Positions 1 to 5,506 of a DNA stretch of 5,506 bases are shown here, in pieces. How positions within the stretch are numbered: the first letter of the stretch is position 1; each line of letters opens with the position of its first letter. The notes below the pieces were generated by a model. It was not told the DNA's origin and did not search any database. It saw only the letters and a program-made list of their open reading frames with translations. Location of the stretch: assembly GCA_023140455.1 (NCBI GenBank), contig JAGLLQ010000285.1, positions 1-5,506 of the forward strand, read 5' to 3'. Made by a program: the position numbers and the translations under genes. Source of the DNA: Desulfobacteraceae bacterium. Lineage in GTDB: Bacteria > Desulfobacterota > Desulfobacteria > Desulfobacterales > Desulfobacteraceae.

Positions 1-59
1 GGAGTGAGAATTAATTATAAACACTGTATTACAAATTAAAATATTATAAAGGTAGCAAA

Positions 60-1163
60 ATGAAAGAATTTACATTAAAAAAATTTAATCATAGTGAGTT
101 AGCCAATCATGCAAAATACAGCCTTAGTGTTTCCTATGCTGAAGGATGGACCTTTAGTGAGATACTATCCCTTGCCGGTTTAAATAATTTCGATCTGGGC
201 AACCTTTCATTTGAATATCCATCCATTCACGGCAATCCAATATTAAAAGAAAAGGTTTCTTTGTTATTGGGTGAAATCCCAAGCGATAATATTATCATAA
301 CTAATGGTGCTGATGAAGCCATTCAGATATTAATTTCTGTGCTATCTGAAAAAGTTAATCAAGCAATCATCCAGACACCAGCGTATCCTCCATTTAAAGC
401 ACATACAGAATTAAACAGGTTTAAAACTTTAGAATGGAAATTAAAACCAGAAGCTAAATGGTCAGCATATGTAAGTGAATTGCCATCCTTAATTAACGAT
501 GTGCCTTCACTGTTACTGCTATCAATACCAAATAACCCGACAGGATGGGTACCAACAGAAGATGAGTTAGTAGAAATTGCTGCGTGCGTGCGAAGAACCA
601 ATAGTGTTCTTATCATAGATGAAGTTTATGCAGGCCTGGAGGAAGGAAAGCCACCATTTTTAAAAAGTTCTAATCTGAATTGCAATTGCATACGAGTAGG
701 AAGTTTGTCTAAAAGTTTCGGTATGCCGGGATTGAGAATGGGCTGGATTGCAATGCAACAACCATCACTTGTTCCGGATATTATCAATTTCAGAGATTAT
801 TTAAACTCATATGTTTCACAACCGGTAGAACATATATCTTCTATTGTATTAGAAAACTATAAAGCAATTTTATATAGAAATTTGAAAATCACACAAGGTA
901 ACAGGAAACTGTTGCAAAGCTTTTTTTCAAAACATTTAGAAAAATTTGGCATGACTACTATACCTGATGCAGGACCTGTTGCTTTTATAAAATGGAAAGG
1001 TCAGGAAAGCACCCAGGATTTAACAAAAAGATTACTTCATGAATATAAAATCTTATTAGTAAATGGCTTTATAATGGACAGTCTGCCTGATTATCTCAGA
1101 ATCGGCTTTGGCACAAAATCATTTGAAGAATCACTTTCTGCCTTTGAAAATGCATTGATATGA
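60..1163 (+). CDS. Fold-type-I PLP-dependent aminotransferase-like enzyme (class I/II)
   Basis: This 367-residue protein is a complete class I/II aminotransferase-fold enzyme, expected in the cytoplasm. Visible landmarks are TNGADEA (residues 81-87, phosphate-side loop), NNPTG (158-162), IIDEVY with Asp187 to pair with the PLP pyridine nitrogen and Tyr190, SLSKS with Lys218 as the Schiff-base lysine, GLRMGW with Arg226, and LRIGFG with Arg347 as the likely substrate-carboxylate arginine. All key residues are present, so it should be active. The start is supported by AAAGG at 48-52, seven bases before the ATG. From memory, its layout (a short N-terminal arm with a YAEGWTFSEIL stretch, and FRDYLNSYVSQPVEH after the lysine) resembles the capreomycidine synthase (VioD)-like branch more than housekeeping aspartate or histidinol-phosphate aminotransferases. 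Transaminase, beta-lyase and cyclase activities are all possible, and the substrate cannot be read from sequence. It converges with the MocR regulator gene; the 34-base gap shows no clear hairpin terminator. Confidence 0.9.
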   Translation: MKEFTLKKFNHSELANHAKYSLSVSYAEGWTFSEILSLAGLNNFDLGNLSFEYPSIHGNPILKEKVSLLLGEIPSDNIIITNGADEAIQILISVLSEKVNQAIIQTPAYPPFKAHTELNRFKTLEWKLKPEAKWSAYVSELPSLINDVPSLLLLSIPNNPTGWVPTEDELVEIAACVRRTNSVLIIDEVYAGLEEGKPPFLKSSNLNCNCIRVGSLSKSFGMPGLRMGWIAMQQPSLVPDIINFRDYLNSYVSQPVEHISSIVLENYKAILYRNLKITQGNRKLLQSFFSKHLEKFGMTTIPDAGPVAFIKWKGQESTQDLTKRLLHEYKILLVNGFIMDSLPDYLRIGFGTKSFEESLSAFENALI

Positions 1164-1197
1164 AAATTTATAACTGGAAATGTAAAATCTAAAATCA

Positions 1198-2625
1198 CTA
1201 AAAGCTCTTATGAGGTACTTGAATCATAGCTTGTTTCCCAATACGGATCAGTTTCTTTTTTAATTCATGTGTGATCTTACTTGAATAACTTAATCGGAAA
1301 TAATTTTTATAATAATTAGAAGATGAAAAAGCCTCACCAGGAAGGATGCTTATTTTTTGTTTTAACAGTGACATTGAAAATGCTGTAGTATCAACTGCAG
1401 GATCAAGTTCAACCCATAATGAAAATCCACCCTGGGGCTGACTGATTTTGATATTTTCAGGAAAATATTTAACAACCAATCCAAGCATATAATTATATTG
1501 TTTGTAGACTTTGTTTCTAAAGGTTCTAAGATGAAAATCAAACCGTCCGGTTTTAAGAAAGTGTGCAATTATTTGCTGATTCAAGGTATTGCCGAACATT
1601 GAGCGGTTACTCTTTATCTTTAATATTTGATTGAAAAATTTTCCTGGAATAATCCATCCTACGCGATAACCAGGAGCCAGTATTTTACAAAAAGAAGAAC
1701 AGAGAATAACATTTCCCGATTTATCAAAGCTTTTACAGGTTCTGGGCCGTGAACGTCCAAAATAGATGTCTCCAAAAATATCATCTTCTATTAAAGGGAT
1801 ATTATAATCTGACAGAATCTCAACAAATCTTTGCTTCTTAGAATCAGGCATCAGGCTTCCTGTTGGGTTGTTGAAATTCGGAACTGATACACAGGCCTTG
1901 ACCTTATGCAGCCTTAAATTTTCTTTTAAAGTGCTAAGACACATGCCTGTCCTTGGATTGCTTGGGATTTCAAGAATTTTGCAACCCATGGAATCAATCA
2001 TCTGCAATATTCCAAAAACAATCGGGCTTTCTACTGCAACAACATCACCGGGTTTTGTAAGGGTTGATAAAGCAAGATAAATACCTTCGTAGCATCCATT
2101 TGTTAATATAATTTCATCTGGCCTGGCAAGAGTCTGACTATTTAGTACAAATTTTGAAATTTCCTGGCGAGCTTCTATTTCACCGGCAATACTTCCATAT
2201 TGACACCATCCACTTGGTGAAGCCTGGATTGTTATTTTAGCTGATTTTTTTAATTTGGCAATTGGAAGTAAGTCCACTGAAGGTTGAATCAATGACAGAG
2301 GATCTTCTTCTTTATGGATCATTTCCAGAATTCCGGCAGTTAAATCCGATAGTGATGAAATTTTGCACTGTCTGAATGTACTTAAGCTAATGTCCTTTAT
2401 TTGTTTTTTGGGGCTGGTTTTTACATAATAGCCTGATTTTGGGCGTGCTCTGATAAGACCTTTACTTTCAAGAAGATAATAAACCTGAAATGCTGTACTG
2501 GCACTAATGCCTCGTTCTTTACTCAGTGTGCGTATAGACTGAAGCTTATCTCCAGGTTTTAAGGCATAACTTGAAATAAGAGTTTCTATATTTTCTGCTA
2601 TTTCAACATATTTGAATTTTTTCAT
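1198..2625 (-). CDS. MocR-family (GntR/aminotransferase) transcriptional regulator
   Basis: This 475-residue protein has the MocR layout. An N-terminal GntR winged helix-turn-helix (about residues 5-70) contains PGDKLQSIRTLS (24-35), the recognition helix region ISASTAFQVYYLLESKGLI (40-58) and the wing RPKSGYYV (61-68). A linker leads to a full aminotransferase-like domain (about 110-465). PLP-site residues are kept: TNGCYEG (175-181), NNPTG (252-256), LIEDDIFGD with Asp281/282, SSFCKILAPGYRVGW with Lys314 as the PLP lysine, QGGFSLWVEL near residue 400 and FRLSYSS near the C-terminus. The family binds PLP or a PLP-amino acid adduct and usually controls PLP, GABA, taurine or D-amino-acid related genes. 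It resembles the YdcR-like subgroup, which is a judgement from memory. Translation starts at ATG 2625; the upstream Shine-Dalgarno is weak (only a CCGG stretch), while a good promoter lies about 35 bases upstream. Its target is unknown: the adjacent PLP enzyme or the now-broken racemase locus are candidates. Confidence 0.93.
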   Translation of the reverse strand: MKKFKYVEIAENIETLISSYALKPGDKLQSIRTLSKERGISASTAFQVYYLLESKGLIRARPKSGYYVKTSPKKQIKDISLSTFRQCKISSLSDLTAGILEMIHKEEDPLSLIQPSVDLLPIAKLKKSAKITIQASPSGWCQYGSIAGEIEARQEISKFVLNSQTLARPDEIILTNGCYEGIYLALSTLTKPGDVVAVESPIVFGILQMIDSMGCKILEIPSNPRTGMCLSTLKENLRLHKVKACVSVPNFNNPTGSLMPDSKKQRFVEILSDYNIPLIEDDIFGDIYFGRSRPRTCKSFDKSGNVILCSSFCKILAPGYRVGWIIPGKFFNQILKIKSNRSMFGNTLNQQIIAHFLKTGRFDFHLRTFRNKVYKQYNYMLGLVVKYFPENIKISQPQGGFSLWVELDPAVDTTAFSMSLLKQKISILPGEAFSSSNYYKNYFRLSYSSKITHELKKKLIRIGKQAMIQVPHKSF

Positions 2626-2658
2626 TTAAATAACCGGATCTATTATTTTTGTTTTGCC

Positions 2659-2688
2659 ATTATAGCTTATGGTATAAAATATTATCAA
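2659..2688 (-). promoter_or_regulatory. Sigma70-type promoter for the MocR gene
   Basis: Read on the minus strand, TTGATA (2688-2683) is followed by an 18-base spacer and a perfect TATAAT (2664-2659). This would start transcription near 2652 and leave a leader of about 27 bases before the ATG at 2625. The match is to the standard -35/-10 consensus and the position fits the regulator gene. No start site has been observed; this is prediction from sequence alone. Confidence 0.65.
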
Positions 2689-2695
2689 GTACTTG
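2686..2695. promoter_or_regulatory. Palindrome CAAGTACTTG, possible operator
   Basis: A perfect 10-bp palindrome overlaps the -35 box of the MocR promoter. Such a dyad is the kind of site a dimeric GntR-type head could bind, and binding here would block polymerase. There is no direct evidence for which protein binds it, and short palindromes arise by chance. Confidence 0.3.
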
Positions 2696-2783
2696 TTTTT
2701 TAAAGCTATAATTATATCTGATATGGTTGCTTTTTTTAAAACCGAATCTGTTTTATTTATTAATAGTTGGTATTATTATTCTT

Positions 2784-2981
2784 ATCAATAAAGTTATTCT
2801 GGAGGAACTGGCCAAAGAAATTATTAAGCCAGAAACAAAAGATCGTTTTCTTTGTATAATGGATGAGATGATGCAATAACATAACCTGGAAGCTATTACC
2901 TTGGGCTGTACGGAAATCCACTTGTTAATAAAAGAAAATGATTGTAACTATCCCCTGTTTGATACTTTAGAAATCCATTGA
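2784..2981 (+). pseudogene. Aspartate/glutamate racemase family gene, C-terminal remnant
   Basis: A single plus-strand frame reads INKVILEELAKEIIKPE (from 2784), continues to a TAA stop at 2877-2879, and then reads on as HNLEAITLGCTEIHLLI and YPLFDTLEIH before TGA at 2979-2981. The order EEL..GII...(S/T)..(F/Y)..I, then LGCTEI.LLI, then P.FDT..IH is the recognisable C-terminal third of the Asp/Glu racemase family. LGCTEI supplies the second catalytic cysteine. The N-terminal two thirds with the first catalytic cysteine are absent: upstream frame text resembles nothing in the family. The usual residues after the IH motif are also cut by the terminal stop. No start codon with a ribosome site precedes it. 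It is a broken gene, not a small protein. It may once have belonged with the PLP-sensing regulator next door, as D-amino-acid genes often do. Confidence 0.8.
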
Positions 2982-3005
2982 ATATTAACTGTGTATAAAT
3001 AAAAA

Positions 3006-3668
3006 CTATTTTACAAATAAAGACAGGGGAGAAGGGCAAAGCTCATCTATAACCGATAAATCCTGACTTGAGCAATAGCCTTTTGATACATACCCTTTTT
3101 CCAATCCTTTTTGTGTAATTACCTGAAGATGTGTGTGATAAAACCAATTCCCGTTTTCATGGAAATCACCAATTAATGCAAATTGTTCGCCAGCTTTAAA
3201 ATTTTGTCCTGAAAAAGGCAACCTATCTTTACATAAATGTCCATAAAAGCTGTAAAAAGTCTCAAAATATTCACTTTCATGCATTAAAAGAACATAACTG
3301 CCATAATTGCCTTCACCTTCTTCATAACCTGTTTCTTTTACTACAGAATCTAAAGGTGAATATAAGGGTGTATGAAGGGGCACAATAATATCAAGTCCAA
3401 GATGATAAAACCGCTTTTCTTCAACCATTTGAGGACATTGGGATAATACGATTTCTCTGTTTTCAAGATATGATGATACACCCCAGCAAAATTTTTCTTT
3501 CATCTGATTATCTAAATAATTTTGAAAACCTTTTTGATCTCGCACATCAATGTTTTCAAAAATTTTACTGTTAACAGACATATCCACAATTAGAGGATCA
3601 CCTGTTAAATTTTTAAAAACAGGTTTTAACTGAACATTTTTACTATATGTTAGATATGGATATTTCAT
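3006..3668 (-). CDS. M23-fold metallopeptidase-like protein, apparently cytosolic
   Basis: This is a 220-residue protein with a complete M23 (LytM/lysostaphin-type) zinc site: HLGLD (His89, Asp93), FYGHL (His144) and HTHLQ (His178, His180). In LytM the equivalent positions are zinc ligands His/Asp/His plus two catalytic histidines. The surrounding text PLYSPLDSVV, GNYGSYVLLMH and the glycine-rich GDFHENGNW before HTH also fits the fold. There is no signal peptide, lipobox, transmembrane segment or cell-wall binding domain, which is unusual for a peptidoglycan hydrolase. The N-terminal WGVSSYLENRE (62-72) and the late CPSPLSLF resemble the M23 module that, from memory, is fused to APH-type kinase and class III aminotransferase domains in other bacteria; here it stands alone. 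A strong ribosome site GAGGAA (3683-3678) lies nine bases before the ATG. It follows the radical SAM gene by 27 bases, so co-transcription is likely. The substrate is unknown; a small amide or peptide in the cytosol is a better guess than peptidoglycan. Confidence 0.85.
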   Translation of the reverse strand: MKYPYLTYSKNVQLKPVFKNLTGDPLIVDMSVNSKIFENIDVRDQKGFQNYLDNQMKEKFCWGVSSYLENREIVLSQCPQMVEEKRFYHLGLDIIVPLHTPLYSPLDSVVKETGYEEGEGNYGSYVLLMHESEYFETFYSFYGHLCKDRLPFSGQNFKAGEQFALIGDFHENGNWFYHTHLQVITQKGLEKGYVSKGYCSSQDLSVIDELCPSPLSLFVK

Positions 3669-3695
3669 TTATTTTTATTCCTCAATAAAAAATAT

Positions 3696-5506
3696 TCAAA
3701 TTGGAAAATCATTTGCTTTAATAAGTCCTGATACTATTGCAACAGGTTTGTCATCTTCAACACTGAGATCCTCAGGCAATGAAAAATCCTTATCCATATT
3801 TTTAAAATAAGACAGATCATAACAATCAAGTTTTAACTTAAGATCAGTATCATTATGAATAAACGTTGAATTAATACCATAATCAACTTCTCCAAGAGAT
3901 GTTAAAATGATGTATCTTGGTATCTCACGACCACTGCCTTCTCTTCTGACTTTTGTTGCTATATCGATTACATCATATGAATCAACAGGATGATTTATAT
4001 TCCATTTTTTCTGTATAGGCAGACCTGCAACATATAGATGATGAAACTCTATGCCAGTTTGTCTACACATATATGCAAGATCATGAATTTTATCATCTGT
4101 GTCATTAACACCACCTAATAATGGAGCATTGCAATAAATAGTTATGCCTTTATTATTTAATTTACGTACTATTTTTGAATGTTCCTTTGTTATGTCGTCT
4201 GCCATAACAAACCATGTTTCTATTTCAAGTCTCAATGGATTAACAACACTAAGGTTATTAAGATCTCCAAGCGTATTAATAACTGAACTTGTAAAAGCTT
4301 TTGGATCATAATTAAATTTCATACTGCGAAGTCTTACAGAATTGACATGATCAATATCTATTAATTTTTTAATAATTTTTGTTATATAAAAGAGAGAATC
4401 AATTGTATCTTTATCAGAAGAAATAACAACATCTGTAATCCTTTCATCCGATTCAATATAATCCATTTCTTTTTCTTTAGCTGTAATATCAATTTCAACT
4501 CTAGTTTCATGCAGCCTGTGGAGATTATCAAGTCCGGTTTTAATAATTGATTGAGCAGTTTGTTTCTGATTTATTAATCCTAATTTTAATAATTCAATAT
4601 CTTCTTTTTTAGCAATGGTATTTTTCTTTGTTATTCTTTTAGGCCTTGAACCAATCAAATGTTTTTCTTCACCTATTTTTGCCATGTATTGGATATCTAT
4701 AGTTCCCTCGTCATTTACTCTGATATTTGTTAATTCTCCGGCAAGTGGTGCAAAATTTTTAAAATATTCAGGTGTGTATGGAGTTCTTATCCAGATAAAT
4801 TTCTCATTTCCTTCAACTTTTTCAACAGCCCATCCACTTGTATACCAATCCATCTTTCCAATTGGAGTAGCTGTACAAATTCTTGGTATAATACGATCTG
4901 AAAGATGTGCACGAAGATATTTTGCAATATCAATTCCTTTTGAAAGGGGCGACCAGTAAAGACTGTTGCCGTGAATTGGACTGCATGGAATATAAATATA
5001 ATGCAGCTCTGCGCCAGCACCTCTTAAAAGGCTGAATAATCTGACAAGCTCAGGACCAGTATCATTACACTCATTTAAAAATGGTGTCTGAACATATACA
5101 GCAATTCCTGATTTAACTAAATCTGTAATAATATCAAGGCTTTGTGGAGAAATTTCATCAGGATGAATAAAATGAGTAGCAATTTCCATTCGTTTACCTG
5201 CCAGTTGGAGCTCAAGATTCTTTTGCTTTAAATATTTTAAATAAGAAGAATCATCTTTCAAAAAAAGATCAGGGTAATATGCAATAGAACGTGTAGCCAG
5301 ACGGAGAGTTTGAACATGATCAATTTTCATAAGCCCGTCAATTGTTGCAGCCATATTTTCTCTATTTAGAAAAGGATCACCGCCTGTCACAACAATTTCT
5401 TTAATCAAGATTGAATTATTAACATGTTCAACAGCTGTTTTTACAGCAGCAGATGTTGGGTTTTTTTCATCTCTTGAATCTTTATGTTTTCTAAAACAAA
5501 ACCTGC
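3696..5506 (-). CDS. Tandem KamA-like radical SAM/PLP aminomutase-like protein (5' end outside window)
   Basis: About 602 residues are visible, ending at TGA 3698-3696; the frame is open to the right edge, so the N-terminus is missing. At the edge the frame reads (C)RFCFRKHKD, the end of a CxxxCxxC radical SAM iron-sulfur motif. The first of these cysteines is inferred because one base of its codon lies outside. VVTGGDPFLNREN then gives the SAM-binding GGDP motif, followed by HFIHPDEIS, QTPFLNECND and SPLSKGIDIAKYLRAHLS, all in the order seen in lysine 2,3-aminomutase. The lysine encoded at 4854-4856 (TPIGK) sits where KamA has its PLP lysine (GGGGK). A second copy of the same fold follows (about 3795-4538) but lacks the cysteines, GGDP and lysine. 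Lysine 2,3-aminomutase, glutamate 2,3-aminomutase and EpmB are single-copy relatives. The reaction is probably a radical 1,2-amino shift or related chemistry on an unknown substrate. It leads an operon with the M23-like gene. Confidence 0.88.
   Translation of the reverse strand, partial: RFCFRKHKDSRDEKNPTSAAVKTAVEHVNNSILIKEIVVTGGDPFLNRENMAATIDGLMKIDHVQTLRLATRSIAYYPDLFLKDDSSYLKYLKQKNLELQLAGKRMEIATHFIHPDEISPQSLDIITDLVKSGIAVYVQTPFLNECNDTGPELVRLFSLLRGAGAELHYIYIPCSPIHGNSLYWSPLSKGIDIAKYLRAHLSDRIIPRICTATPIGKMDWYTSGWAVEKVEGNEKFIWIRTPYTPEYFKNFAPLAGELTNIRVNDEGTIDIQYMAKIGEEKHLIGSRPKRITKKNTIAKKEDIELLKLGLINQKQTAQSIIKTGLDNLHRLHETRVEIDITAKEKEMDYIESDERITDVVISSDKDTIDSLFYITKIIKKLIDIDHVNSVRLRSMKFNYDPKAFTSSVINTLGDLNNLSVVNPLRLEIETWFVMADDITKEHSKIVRKLNNKGITIYCNAPLLGGVNDTDDKIHDLAYMCRQTGIEFHHLYVAGLPIQKKWNINHPVDSYDVIDIATKVRREGSGREIPRYIILTSLGEVDYGINSTFIHNDTDLKLKLDCYDLSYFKNMDKDFSLPEDLSVEDDKPVAIVSGLIKANDFPI
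3795..4538 (-). other. Second KamA-like half: degenerate duplicate
   Basis: This half repeats the first at a constant offset of about 320-323 residues. HVNSVRLRS matches HVQTLRLAT, EIETWFVMADDIT matches EIATHFIHPDEIS, GITIYCNAPLLGGVNDT matches GIAVYVQTPFLNECNDT, EIPRYIILTSLGEVDY matches IIPRICTATPIGKMDW, and SYFKNM matches EYFKNF. The catalytic signals are gone. There is no cysteine where the iron-sulfur cluster would bind, SSDKD replaces GGDPF, and glutamate (codon 3890-3888) replaces the PLP lysine. The frame is intact and hydrophobic core positions are kept, so the domain is likely folded and selected, perhaps as a fused structural or substrate-binding partner. Confidence 0.8.
4752..5506 (-). 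other. First KamA-like half: catalytic-type domain
   Basis: This half holds the RFC end of the iron-sulfur motif (tgt codon 5498-5496), an arginine two residues after the last cysteine at the position of the KamA carboxylate-binding arginine, GGDPF (5384-5370), the HFIHPDEIS block and the candidate PLP lysine at 4854-4856. The glycine-rich PGGGGK of KamA is reduced to TPIGK. Ser in YIPCSP and Cys in ICTATP occupy the positions of the two KamA aspartates that hold the lysine side-chain amine, by ungapped alignment from memory. That suggests an active enzyme with a substrate other than lysine. Confidence 0.75.

Larger units (their letters stand above)
2659..2712. repeat. 10-bp inverted repeat flanking the MocR promoter
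   Basis: ATTATAGCTT (2659-2668) and its exact reverse complement AAGCTATAAT (2703-2712) are separated by 34 bases. The left arm contains the -10 box of the MocR promoter. The right arm carries an outward-facing TATAAT on the plus strand, without a convincing -35 at the right distance. The arrangement could be an operator for autoregulation or a relic of divergent promoters. AT-rich chance similarity is possible but a perfect 10-bp match is notable. Confidence 0.45.
2626..3005. other. Intergenic region between the MocR and M23-like genes
   Basis: This 380-base stretch has no intact gene. The left third (2626-2712) holds the MocR leader, promoter and inverted repeat. The middle (about 2713-2783) is AT-rich with T-runs and shows nothing I can assign. 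The right part (2784-2981) is a racemase gene remnant. The last 24 bases (2982-3005), just downstream of the M23-like gene stop, show no clear hairpin plus T-run terminator. Confidence 0.7.

Noticed and set aside
11..47. Promoter for the first PLP enzyme gene (TATAAA-like and TTATAA-like words)
   Set aside because: The region is uniformly AT-rich, no -35 can be matched inside the window, and the gene may be read from further upstream.
359..616. Minus-strand open frame of 85 codons
   Set aside because: It lies wholly inside the well-supported aminotransferase gene on the other strand and shows no recognisable motif.
1164..1197. Bidirectional terminator between the convergent genes
   Set aside because: No stable GC-containing hairpin with a T-run is visible in the 34 bases.
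1362..1568. Minus-strand open frame of 68 codons
   Set aside because: It overlaps the MocR C-terminal coding sequence in another frame and has no recognisable domain.
1868..2080. Plus-strand open frame of 70 codons
   Set aside because: It is antisense to the conserved PLP domain of the MocR gene; no protein family features.
2693..2712. Rightward promoter with TTGTTT and TATAAT
   Set aside because: The spacing between the hexamers is only 8 bases and no better -35 lies 16-18 bases upstream of this TATAAT.
4615..5020. Two open frames (4615-4959 plus, 4787-5020 minus) inside the radical SAM gene
   Set aside because: Both are out-of-frame shadows of the KamA-like coding sequence. The apparent hydrophobic stretches come from the AT-rich complement.
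5406..5408. TTG at 5408 as the start of the radical SAM gene
   Set aside because: The same frame stays open to the window edge and encodes the RFC end of the radical SAM cysteine motif upstream, so this TTG is an internal leucine codon and the true start is outside the window.

Overview
This AT-rich window (low GC by eye, in both genes and spacers) comes from a bacterium. It has Shine-Dalgarno sites and a good sigma70-type promoter. The genes are metabolic and all use or resemble amino-acid/PLP chemistry. I cannot name the host; a low-GC Gram-negative such as a deltaproteobacterium is only a guess. There are no RNA genes, CRISPR arrays, insertion sequences or rRNA.

Left part (60-2625): a fold-type-I PLP aminotransferase-like enzyme on the + strand faces, tail to tail across 34 bases, a MocR/GntR-type regulator on the - strand. 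The regulator carries its own PLP-binding aminotransferase-like domain. It is read from a promoter at 2659-2688 (TTGATA, 18-base spacer, TATAAT). That promoter lies inside a 10-bp inverted repeat and next to a 10-bp palindrome, both plausible operator elements.

Middle (2626-3005): a 380-base spacer. Besides the promoter it holds the decayed C-terminal end of an aspartate/glutamate racemase family gene on the + strand, with an in-frame stop just before the LGCTEI motif.

Right part (3006-5506): an apparent two-gene - strand operon. The first gene is open to the right edge and encodes a lysine 2,3-aminomutase (KamA)-like radical SAM/PLP protein made of two tandem KamA-like halves. The first half keeps the visible CRFC end of the iron-sulfur motif, the GGDP motif and a candidate PLP lysine. 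The second half has lost all three and looks like a fused pseudoenzyme. The second gene, 27 bases downstream with a strong ribosome site, encodes a 220-residue M23-fold metallopeptidase-like protein. It has the full HxxxD...H...HxH metal site but no signal peptide.

Taken together, the window suggests amino-acid or small-molecule modification: a radical SAM aminomutase-like enzyme paired with a cytosolic M23-like hydrolase, next to a PLP enzyme and a PLP-sensing regulator. The link between the left and right halves is inference. The right-hand gene pair is the part most likely to represent an undescribed pathway.
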